This document shows, piece after piece, positions 1 to 5,175 of a DNA stretch of 5,729 nucleotides (positions are counted from its first letter, which is position 1; each line of letters begins with the position of its first letter). The stretch is taken from the NCBI GenBank assembly GCA_050248955.1, contig JBFWRK010000054.1:1-5729 (forward strand). The letters run 5' to 3'. Source of the stretch: JBFWRK01 sp050248955. GTDB taxonomy: Bacteria; Actinomycetota; Acidimicrobiia; Acidimicrobiales; Ilumatobacteraceae. The notes beneath the pieces were generated by a model. That model had not been told where the DNA came from and did no database searches. It saw only the letters and a program-made list of their open reading frames with translations. A program made the position numbers and the translations under genes.

Positions 1-41
1 GCCAGGGTGAAGGTCGCCCGCCGCAGGACGGTCGACCCCCA

Positions 42-56
42 CCCGACGGTGTCGGG
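42..56 (-). terminator. Possible terminator hairpin after the arsO-like gene
   Basis: A perfect 6-bp stem (CCCGAC / GTCGGG) with a 3-nt loop lies directly downstream of the minus-strand stop codon at 58-60. More G:C pairing is possible outside it with a bulge. No T-run follows on the minus strand, so it is at best a GC-hairpin terminator of the kind common in actinobacteria. The first 41 bases of the window show no gene I can support. Confidence 0.35.
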
Positions 57-57
57 G

Positions 58-1374
58 TCAGCCGCAGCAGGCCGGCGCGACATCCGGGGCCGTGATCAGG
101 GCCGACGCGTCAGCGGTGGCGGCGCGGGCGCGGTCGAGCGAGCACACGCCGGTCTCCGGCAGGATCAACTGCACGTCGACAGCGGCGGCGTGGTCGCCGG
201 CGAGATGGGCGACGACGGATCGGACCTGTTCGTAGCCGGTCGCGAGCAGGAACGTAGGCGCGCGGCCGTAGCTCTTGGCGCCGACGATGTACAAGCCTGG
301 CTCGGGGTGGACGAGCTCGCTGACACCGTGTGGTGGCACGGAGCCACAGGAGTGCACGTTCGGGTCGATCAGCGGCGCCAGTGCCCGGGCGCTCTCCAAC
401 GCCGGGTCGACGTCGACGCGCAGCTCGGACAGTGGCCCGAGGTCGGGACGGAACCCCGTGGCGGCGACGATGCGGTCGAACGGCCCGAGCTCGCGACCAT
501 CGGCGGCGACGATCGTCGCGCCGTCGGGCCCGTAGGCGATGCGGTCCGTCCGGAACCCGGTGACCAGCCGCACAGCGTCACGCTCGACGAGCGAGTGCGC
601 GTCGGCGCCGAGTCGGCCGCGCTCGGGCAGCCGGTCGTCGGCCTTCCCGCCGAACATCTGGCCGGTCTCGGCGCGCCGGACGATCCACGTGATCGTCGTG
701 TACGGGTAGCGGACGGCGAGGGCGGCGAGGTCGCGCACGGCGTTCTGGGCGGAGTGGCCAGAGCCGATGACAGCGACGCGACGGCGGGCGTATCGGCGAC
801 GATCGACTCCGAGCACATCAGGGATGCCGTAGTCGACGAGGTCACCAGCGCTGTGTTCACCGATCGCCGGCTGGCCGTCGGCGCCGAGCGGGTTCGGCCG
901 CAACCACGTGCCCGAAGCGTCGATCACGGCGCGCGCCAACGTGCGCTCGACGCCGTACGGCCCGTCGGTGGTGACGACGAACGGCGCCTCACCACGGCCG
1001 TCGGTTGTGATCTTGTCGGTCCCGGCACGGGTGATGCCGATGACGAGCCGGTTCGTGCGCAGCCCGACCGAGATCTCGGGCAACAGCGCGAGCGGCTCCA
1101 AGTAGCGCTCGATCAACTCACCGCCGGTCGGGTGCTCGGCATGGTCGGGTGCGTCCCAGCCGTCCGCTTCGAGCAGGCGGCGGGCAGCGGGATCGATGTC
1201 GTAGCTCCATGGTGAGAAGAGCTGGACGTGGGCCCAGTCACGGACGCTGGCGGCGACGTCGTCGCCGACCTCGAACACCACGAACGGGATGCCACGCTCG
1301 TGGAGGTGGGCGGCGGCGGCAAGGCCGACCGGGCCGGCGCCGATGACGGCAACGGGAAGGGTGCTGGGAATCAT
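58..1374 (-). CDS. arsO: ArsO-type FAD/NAD(P)H flavoprotein monooxygenase
   Basis: A 438-residue two-dinucleotide-binding-domain flavoprotein, predicted to be cytosolic, with no signal peptide or membrane segment. The FAD Rossmann motif IGAGPVGLA is at residues 11-19, the NAD(P)H motif IGSGHSAQN at 203-211, and the closing flavoprotein motif ATGFRPD at 305-311. This architecture matches the flavin-dependent monooxygenase/reductase superfamily. Proteins like it, named ArsO, occur in actinobacterial ars clusters; their exact reaction is not settled. The ArsO call rests on the fold plus the arsM gene nearby, and a general FAD-dependent oxidoreductase is the alternative. The C-terminus ends in Ala-Cys-Cys-Gly (Cys436, Cys437), and there are further cysteines at 343 and 411; the vicinal pair could bind a metalloid or thiol, which is inference. 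The ATG at 1374 is well supported by GAGGAG (complement of 1382-1387) 7 nt upstream. It is divergent from the sigma factor gene, sharing an intergenic region of roughly 125 bp. Confidence 0.8.
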   Translation of the reverse strand: MIPSTLPVAVIGAGPVGLAAAAHLHERGIPFVVFEVGDDVAASVRDWAHVQLFSPWSYDIDPAARRLLEADGWDAPDHAEHPTGGELIERYLEPLALLPEISVGLRTNRLVIGITRAGTDKITTDGRGEAPFVVTTDGPYGVERTLARAVIDASGTWLRPNPLGADGQPAIGEHSAGDLVDYGIPDVLGVDRRRYARRRVAVIGSGHSAQNAVRDLAALAVRYPYTTITWIVRRAETGQMFGGKADDRLPERGRLGADAHSLVERDAVRLVTGFRTDRIAYGPDGATIVAADGRELGPFDRIVAATGFRPDLGPLSELRVDVDPALESARALAPLIDPNVHSCGSVPPHGVSELVHPEPGLYIVGAKSYGRAPTFLLATGYEQVRSVVAHLAGDHAAAVDVQLILPETGVCSLDRARAATADASALITAPDVAPACCG

Positions 1375-1381
1375 GGTGCGT

Positions 1382-1387
1382 CTCCTC
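1382..1387 (-). promoter_or_regulatory. Shine-Dalgarno site of the arsO-like gene
   Basis: GAGGAG on the minus strand, 7 nt before the ATG at 1374. It fixes the start of the flavoprotein. Confidence 0.7.
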
Positions 1388-1419
1388 GGGGCGAGTGATG
1401 GACGCTGGTTGAGACGGTG

Positions 1420-1464
1420 CCGGACGGGGTGGGATGCTTCTTCGGGGATCTTGCGTCCGTCCGG
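1420..1464. repeat. 8-bp inverted repeat in the divergent arsO / sigma intergenic region
   Basis: CCGGACGG (1420-1427) and CCGTCCGG (1457-1464) are perfect inverted copies separated by 29 bp, so the arm centres are 37 bp apart. They lie between two divergent genes, where a regulator could control both. No convincing -10/-35 pair could be read on either strand here. In GC-rich DNA an 8-bp match can arise by chance, so function is unproven. Confidence 0.35.
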
Positions 1465-1499
1465 TGGTGTCGGGCGTCAGCAGTGCCATGGGGATGACG

Positions 1500-2096
1500 A
1501 TGACCACGGAACGACCGCTCGACCTCGAACGCATCTGGGCGGACGTCGGCGCGTCGATGGAGGCGTTCGTGCGCCGCCGTGTGAACGACCCGCACCACGC
1601 AGACGACGTGGTCGCCGAGGTGATGCTGCGCATCCACCAGCACCTCGGCACGCTCGACGACGAGGAGCGGGTGACCGCGTGGGTCTTCCGCATCGCCCGC
1701 AACACGATCACCGACCACTACCGGCGCAGCAGTCGCCGTCGCGAGGTGCTGGCCGCCGAACCGGAGCCGGCGAGCGAACCGAGCGCCGACGAGTGGCTGG
1801 ACGATCAAGCGGCAACGCTCGCCGAGCTGGCGTCGTGCATCCGACCACTCGTCGACGCGCTCCCCGGCGACTACCGGCGGGCGCTCGAGCTCACCGACCT
1901 CGACGGTCACAGCCAGGCGGACGCGGCCCGCCTCGAAGGGATCTCGGTGTCGGGGATGAAGTCGCGGGTGCAGCGCGGCCGCCGGCAGTTCGCCACGCTC
2001 GTCAAGCAGTGCTGCGACGTCACGACGGACAGCCGCGGTGCACTGGTCGACTTCCACCTGCGCGCCGACGGATGCGGATGCCCGCCGGGAACGTGA
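1500..2096 (+). CDS. sigZ: SigZ-like sigma-70 family RNA polymerase sigma factor with Cys-rich C-terminus
   Basis: A 198-residue group-4 (ECF-size) sigma factor that would direct RNA polymerase to specific promoters. Region 2 spans about residues 15-80, with the DPHHADDVVAEVMLRIHQHL helix and the RIARNTITDHYRR element that binds the -10 region. Region 4 spans about 115-165, starting LPGDYRRALEL and containing the helix-turn-helix SQADAARLEGISVSGMKSRV. The helix-rich linker between them is acidic. After region 4 comes a short tail with Cys171-Cys172 and Cys192-x-Cys194 around DSRGALVDFH, an arrangement I associate with the SigZ family. In-frame ATGs occur at 1434, 1488, 1494 and 1500. I chose 1500 because GGGGA (1490-1494) lies 5 nt before it; 1488 is nearly as likely. 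No anti-sigma gene is adjacent, so control may lie in the cysteine tail. It runs toward arsM, 124 bp downstream on the same strand. Confidence 0.85.
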   Translation: MTTERPLDLERIWADVGASMEAFVRRRVNDPHHADDVVAEVMLRIHQHLGTLDDEERVTAWVFRIARNTITDHYRRSSRRREVLAAEPEPASEPSADEWLDDQAATLAELASCIRPLVDALPGDYRRALELTDLDGHSQADAARLEGISVSGMKSRVQRGRRQFATLVKQCCDVTTDSRGALVDFHLRADGCGCPPGT

Positions 2097-2119
2097 CCCC
2101 GGGACGGGGCCAGAACTGA

Positions 2120-2148
2120 TTGCTGGATGCACTATCATCGACTATCGT
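2120..2148 (+). promoter_or_regulatory. Weak candidate promoter for arsM
   Basis: TTGCTG (2120-2125) and TATCGT (2143-2148) are separated by 17 bp, matching the housekeeping consensus at 3/6 and 4/6 positions. The -10 half would sit inside the dyad at 2132-2157, the usual geometry for a repressor that blocks polymerase. The match alone is weak, and TATCAT at 2133-2138 is an alternative -10. Confidence 0.3.
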
Positions 2149-2157
2149 CGATCATAG
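2132..2157. promoter_or_regulatory. Candidate operator (26-bp dyad) upstream of arsM
   Basis: The arms CTATCATCGAC (2132-2142) and GTCGATCATAG (2147-2157) are inverted complements at 10 of 11 positions, with spacer TATC. The first two 10-mers, ACTATCATCG and ACTATCGTCG (2131-2150), are also a 9/10 direct repeat. This AT-richer island stands out in very GC-rich surroundings and ends 63 bp before the arsM start. Winged-helix ArsR/SmtB repressors bind imperfect dyads of about this size near the -10 of ars genes, so an ArsR-type site is the favoured reading. No arsR is in the window. Confidence 0.5.
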
Positions 2158-2206
2158 ATGGATGTCGGATCGCGACGGTGCGGACACCACCTGCGCGCCG
2201 ACCGTT

Positions 2207-2214
2207 GAGAGGAG
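2207..2214 (+). promoter_or_regulatory. Shine-Dalgarno site of arsM
   Basis: GAGAGGAG, 6 nt before the ATG at 2221. It is a near-ideal ribosome binding site and settles that start. Confidence 0.75.
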
Positions 2215-2220
2215 CATCCG

Positions 2221-2958
2221 ATGAGCACGACTCCGGAACGGATCTACGTCGAGGTGCGCGACTACTACGCCGATGCCGCCCGCAGCGCCGAGTCCGGTCA
2301 AGCCGCGTGCTGCGGTCCGGATGAATCGAAGTGGGGCATCTCGCACTACGACGACCTCGGCGATCTCCCGGACGCGGCCGCGCTCGCCAGCCTCGGCTGC
2401 GGCAACCCGACCGCCGTCGCCGACCTGCATCCTGGTGAGACCGTGCTCGATCTCGGCTCGGGCGGCGGCATCGACGTGCTGCTCTCCGCGAAGCGCGTCG
2501 GACCGACCGGGTTCGCCTACGGGCTCGACATGACCGAGGAGATGCTCGAGCTCGCCCGCCGCAACGCGGCCGAGGCCGGCGCCACCAACGTCGAGTTCCT
2601 CGAAGGACGGATGGAGCACGTCCCGCTCCCCGACGCCTCGATCGACGTCGTCATCTCCAACTGCGTCATCAACCTCTCCCCCGACAAGCCGGCGGTGTTC
2701 TCCGAGATGCACCGCGTCCTCCGGCCCGGTGGACGGATCGGTGTCAGCGACGTCGTCACCGAGGACCGTGTCAGCGATGCCGAACGTCTCGAGCGCGGTT
2801 CCTACGTCGGATGCATCGCCGGTGCCCTACCGGTCGGCCAGTACGAGGCGGGCCTCCGTGCTGCCGGGTTCACGGACGTCACGATCACGTTCACCAACGA
2901 GGTCGGCGATGGCGTCCACAGCGCGATCATCAAGGCCACGAAGCCGTCCGCTGCGTAG
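2221..2958 (+). CDS. arsM: ArsM-type arsenite S-adenosylmethionine methyltransferase
   Basis: A 245-residue cytosolic class I SAM-dependent methyltransferase predicted to methylate trivalent arsenic. The SAM-binding motif I is VLDLGSGGGIDV at residues 75-86, with the acidic loop GLDMTEEML at 101-109 and SNCVINLSPDK at 146-156. Family-typical cysteines are present: Cys30-Cys31 (CCGPDES), Cys60 in SLGCGNP, Cys148 in SNCVINL and Cys198 in YVGCIAGAL. The last three correspond to the three As(III)-ligating cysteines known in algal ArsM (Cys72, Cys174, Cys224), so the active site looks intact. At 245 residues it is somewhat shorter than many ArsM proteins and has little beyond the Rossmann domain and As(III)-binding segment. 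It is downstream of the SigZ-like gene on the same strand but appears to have its own dyad-containing leader. It converges on the SDR gene across a short hairpin. The family call is strong; activity is inferred from the conserved residues. Confidence 0.93.
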   Translation: MSTTPERIYVEVRDYYADAARSAESGQAACCGPDESKWGISHYDDLGDLPDAAALASLGCGNPTAVADLHPGETVLDLGSGGGIDVLLSAKRVGPTGFAYGLDMTEEMLELARRNAAEAGATNVEFLEGRMEHVPLPDASIDVVISNCVINLSPDKPAVFSEMHRVLRPGGRIGVSDVVTEDRVSDAERLERGSYVGCIAGALPVGQYEAGLRAAGFTDVTITFTNEVGDGVHSAIIKATKPSAA

Positions 2959-2976
2959 CGACGACGCGCCGGCGCG

Positions 2977-2998
2977 ACCGCTCAGAACGCTGAGCGGT
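2977..2998. terminator. Bidirectional stem-loop between convergent arsM and SDR genes
   Basis: ACCGCTCAG and CTGAGCGGT form a perfect 9-bp stem with an AACG tetraloop. It begins 18 bp after the arsM stop and overlaps the last codons and stop (2982-2984) of the minus-strand SDR gene. A symmetrical hairpin at a tail-to-tail junction is well placed to end transcription from both sides. No T-run flanks it, so efficiency cannot be judged. Confidence 0.6.
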
Positions 2999-3779
2999 GG
3001 TGCCCGCCATCGACGGCGATGTAGTGACCGTTGACGTACCCGGCGAGCTCCGAGCACAGGTAGACCACCGTCGAGGCGATCTCCGCCGGCGCACCGAGCC
3101 GCCCGGCGGGAACGCCGGCCTTCTCGATCATCCAGTCGCGCCGCTGGTCGTCGTCGTTCAGTCCCTCGTGCGTCGACAGGTACCAGTTCGTGGTCTTCGT
3201 CGCGATCCAGCCCGGCGCGATGGTGTTGATCGTGATGCCGAACCGCGCACACTCGTCCGCCACGCTCTTCAGCAGCCCGACCGTGGACGGCCGGGTCCCG
3301 TTCGCGACCGTGTGCGGTGGGTTGTTCTGCGGTTCCTTCGCGGTGGCAGATCCGATGTGGACGTACCGGCCCCATCCGGCTTGCTTCATCGCCGGGAGCA
3401 CCGCGCGCAGCATGTACACCTGGCTCATCGTGTACGCCCGATACGAGTCGACGAAGGCCTCGTCGTCCTCGATCTCCTCGAAGAACCCGCGGACGTGGAA
3501 GTCCGCCTGGGTGATCACGATCTCAGGAGCCCCGAAGACGTGCGTCGTCTCCGCGACCGCTCGCTCTACGTCCTCCCGCTTCGTCATGTCGGCCGAGATG
3601 CCGGTTGCCCGGCCGCCGTCGTTCTCGATCCCGGCCACCGCTGCATCGATGTGCTTCCGGGTACGAGCCACGACGGCGACCGGACACCCTTCCGCAGCCA
3701 ACATGCGCGCCGACTCCAGCCCGATCCCCTTGCTCCCGCCCACGACGAGCGCCACCCTGCCGGCGATTCCGTAGTCCAT
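2982..3779 (-). CDS. SDR-family oxidoreductase homologue with altered catalytic motif (AxxxR)
   Basis: A 265-residue single-domain Rossmann protein of classical SDR length. The cofactor loop GGSKGIG is at residues 14-20, in place of the commoner TGxxxGIG. The usual NNAG motif is degenerate (TQAD, 90-93). The catalytic Ser is kept (Ser144 in HIGSATAKEP), and the late PG motif (IAPGW, 188-191) and C-terminal AVDGGH (255-260) are typical. Gap-free alignment to the GL.KSxA helix puts Ala159 and Arg163 where Tyr and Lys of YxxxK belong. Some 3-oxoacyl-ACP-reductase-like SDRs carry (S)NxxR here, and this protein has ANGTR, so it probably belongs to that divergent branch. Substrate is unknown and it may not be a standard dehydrogenase. 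I chose the ATG at 3779: GAGGGG (complement of 3785-3790) lies 5 nt upstream, but only 2 nt from the alternative GTG at 3782. A palindromic operator lies upstream. Confidence 0.85.
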   Translation of the reverse strand: MDYGIAGRVALVVGGSKGIGLESARMLAAEGCPVAVVARTRKHIDAAVAGIENDGGRATGISADMTKREDVERAVAETTHVFGAPEIVITQADFHVRGFFEEIEDDEAFVDSYRAYTMSQVYMLRAVLPAMKQAGWGRYVHIGSATAKEPQNNPPHTVANGTRPSTVGLLKSVADECARFGITINTIAPGWIATKTTNWYLSTHEGLNDDDQRRDWMIEKAGVPAGRLGAPAEIASTVVYLCSELAGYVNGHYIAVDGGHHRSAF

Positions 3780-3784
3780 CACGA

Positions 3785-3790
3785 CCCCTC
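3785..3790 (-). promoter_or_regulatory. Shine-Dalgarno site of the SDR gene
   Basis: GAGGGG on the minus strand, 5 nt before the ATG at 3779. The spacing favours that ATG over the GTG one codon earlier. Confidence 0.55.
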
Positions 3791-3817
3791 TTGCGTCGAC
3801 TCACTCCGAGTCGAATC

Positions 3818-3831
3818 TGACAGTACTGTCA
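3818..3831. promoter_or_regulatory. Perfect 14-bp palindrome, candidate TetR-type operator for the SDR gene
   Basis: TGACAGTACTGTCA is a perfect palindrome 39 bp upstream of the chosen SDR start. On the minus strand it overlaps TTGACA (complement of 3827-3832), an exact -35 hexamer, although the -10 at 17-bp spacing (TCGGAG) is poor. Palindromes of this size and TGAC...GTCA form are typical of TetR-family sites in actinobacteria. No TetR gene is in the window. The identity of the binding protein is inference. Confidence 0.6.
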
Positions 3832-3894
3832 AGAACCTGTGGGGGCGTGTCGATGCGCGGACGCCGCAGCGCACGAGGGCGCCGGGCACGACCA

Positions 3895-3920
3895 CGGCTG
3901 AGTCCCAGCGGGTACAGCCG
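3895..3920 (-). terminator. Possible hairpin downstream of the SMP-30 region
   Basis: CGGCTG (3895-3900) pairs with CAGCCG (3915-3920), and an inner CCC/GGG stem closes on an AGC loop, with a small internal loop between. It lies about 45 bp past the end of the minus-strand coding-like stretch at 3965 and could end transcription from the SMP-30 gene. There is no T-run. The rest of 3832-3964 shows nothing I can call. Confidence 0.3.
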
Positions 3921-3964
3921 AACGGCGTCCCGCGCGGGCGTTGAGACGGAACCGCCGGGCGGCC

Positions 3965-4148
3965 TCACGCGGTGTTCGAGACGTAGGTGAAGGTGTTGCG
4001 CATCGTCGCGACGGTCCGGTCGTCGACGCACGCCTCCGCCGCACACACCGCGAAGCGGTAGCGCGATCGCTCGAAGACCTCCGCGATGCGTCCCCGCAGA
4101 GACCGCCCGATCCCCGGGATCAGCGTCTGAACTCCGAGGTCGACGCGC
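3965..4148 (-). pseudogene. Start-less coding-like remnant, or small unannotated protein
   Basis: Directly after the SMP-30 stop, a different minus-strand frame stays open to a TGA at 3965-3967 and has strongly G/C-biased third positions, like the real genes here. It reads as an ordinary protein sequence, with segments such as IPGIGRSLRGRIAEVFERS, RYRFAVCAAEACVDD and VATMRNTFTYVSN. There is no ATG, GTG or TTG near its beginning; the first in-frame GTG (4048) would leave only 27 residues. A CTG at 4123, 8 nt after GGAG, could give 52 residues. The alternating-strand pattern at the end reminded me of hotdog-fold (MaoC/FAS1-like) dehydratase C-termini, but this is a weak impression. The likeliest reading is the 3' remnant of a gene whose front was lost by deletion. 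Confidence 0.4.
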
Positions 4149-5015
4149 TCAGGGCTTCCCGGCCCTGGCGGCGGAGACGTCCGCGGTGAGGACGACGCCC
4201 GACGGGTCTCCCCGGCCGATCGCGTCGGGGCCGGCCCAGTTGGCTGCGAGCACGAACAACGTGCGTCCGTCGCTGCCTCCGAGGGCGCATGCGAAGCAGC
4301 CCCGGTCGACGTCGATGGTCTGGAGCACCTCGCCGCCCTGTGCGACGCGCACGCAGCGTTGGTTGGGTACGTCGGCAAACCAGGCCGCGCCCTCGACATC
4401 GAGGCAGATGCCGTCGGGCGCGCTGCCGTCGACCGCCGCCCAGATCCGCTGGTTCGACAGCGCGCCATCGTCGCCGATGTCGAATGCGCTCAGACAGCCA
4501 CCGTACGACTCGGCCACGAGCAGGGTCGACCCATCTGCCGTGATCGCCATGCCGTTGGGAAACGACAACCCATCTGCCACGCGCCGGATGACGCCGTCAG
4601 CACCCACCACCACGATGAACCCGGCGCCGGCCGCTTCCCCGGCCATCATCTCGAACCCGATGCTGTTCACGTAGGCCCTGCCGGTGGCATCGACGACGAT
4701 CTCGTTCCACGGGTGCGTCGACACGGCGGAGAGCTCGGCGTGGGTGACGAGCGTGCCATCTGCCTCCTGACGGAGCAGCCGACCCTCACGCGATGCCACG
4801 GCGAGGAGCCGACCATCGGGCAGCCAGTCGATGGACAGCGGCAACGAGTCGACGTGAGCCATGACCTCGCTGCGTCCGTCCAGCCCGACCGAGATGATGT
4901 CGCCGACTCCCCAGTCGCAGAACCACAATCGCCCGCCGTGCCAGCGGGGCGACTCGCCCATCACGAGACCCGTCAACAGCGTGCGGGTCGCTGGCAGTGC
5001 AGATCCGATGGTCAC
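4149..5015 (-). CDS. SMP-30/gluconolactonase/LRE family hydrolase
   Basis: A 288-residue six-bladed beta-propeller enzyme of the SMP-30/gluconolactonase/luciferin-regenerating-enzyme family, full length for the family. These proteins hydrolyse lactones or related esters using one bound divalent metal. All four metal-site residues are visible: Glu21 in GESPRW, Asn104 in HPWNEIVVD, Asn154 in SFPNGMAI and Asp201 in APDGICLD. They match human SMP30 Glu18, Asn103, Asn154 and Asp204, the Asp also being the proposed base. It has no signal peptide, so it is likely cytosolic. The start is a GTG at 5015, with AGGAGG (complement of 5023-5028) 7 nt upstream. It is on the same strand as the SDR gene but about 370 bp away, so co-transcription is uncertain. 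Lactonase plus SDR suggests sugar-lactone or xenobiotic catabolism; the substrate cannot be read from sequence. Confidence 0.9.
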   Translation of the reverse strand: MTIGSALPATRTLLTGLVMGESPRWHGGRLWFCDWGVGDIISVGLDGRSEVMAHVDSLPLSIDWLPDGRLLAVASREGRLLRQEADGTLVTHAELSAVSTHPWNEIVVDATGRAYVNSIGFEMMAGEAAGAGFIVVVGADGVIRRVADGLSFPNGMAITADGSTLLVAESYGGCLSAFDIGDDGALSNQRIWAAVDGSAPDGICLDVEGAAWFADVPNQRCVRVAQGGEVLQTIDVDRGCFACALGGSDGRTLFVLAANWAGPDAIGRGDPSGVVLTADVSAARAGKP

Positions 5016-5022
5016 CGTCGAT

Positions 5023-5028
5023 CCTCCT
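5023..5028 (-). promoter_or_regulatory. Shine-Dalgarno site of the SMP-30 gene
   Basis: AGGAGG on the minus strand, 7 nt before the GTG at 5015. It supports GTG as the real start. Confidence 0.75.
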
Positions 5029-5114
5029 GACCGGGCTGCCCGCAGAGGTCAGCGGGTAGATGCGAGAGATGACGGTCGCAGCCTGGCGGACTCATCGGCG
5101 CACTCGGACGACAG

Positions 5115-5154
5115 GCATCCGGGCCGTGCAGCGGTGGGGTTGCCACCCGGATGC
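5115..5154. repeat. Perfect 9-bp inverted repeat / hairpin
   Basis: GCATCCGGG (5115-5123) and CCCGGATGC (5146-5154) are perfect inverted complements with a 22-nt spacer. A shorter internal stem, GGTGG (5133-5137) with CCACC (5143-5147), competes with it. It lies between the SMP-30 start and the ORF at 5176. It could be a leftover terminator, an operator, or the end of a lost mobile element. Confidence 0.5.
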
Positions 5155-5175
5155 AGCGCCACGCACCATTCGTTC

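Noticed and set aside
7..1215. A 402-codon plus-strand open frame starting MKVARRR
   Set aside because: It is antisense to the flavoprotein gene, and its Arg/Gly/Asp/Val-rich composition is typical of a shadow frame. The minus strand has clear dinucleotide-binding motifs and a good ribosome binding site.
1434..1499. Upstream ATG at 1434 as the sigma factor start
   Set aside because: The extra 22 residues do not look like sigma region 2, and there is no spaced Shine-Dalgarno before 1434. The ATG at 1500, or possibly 1488, fits better.
1371..2138. A long minus-strand open frame opposite the sigma factor
   Set aside because: Shadow of the sigma gene; no recognisable motifs, while the plus strand has sigma regions 2 and 4.
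2997..3944. A 315-codon plus-strand open frame
   Set aside because: Antisense shadow of the SDR gene, rich in Arg/Val/Asp, with no family motif.
4149..4468. Upstream extension of the 3965-4148 frame into the SMP-30 gene, with ATG at 4468
   Set aside because: Within SMP-30 this frame is Ser/Arg/Pro/Thr-rich, a typical shadow. Only the part past the SMP-30 stop looks coding.
4861..5175. Extension of the 5176-5577 frame back to an ATG at 4861
   Set aside because: That part overlaps the SMP-30 gene antisense and then an intergenic stretch, with low-quality composition.
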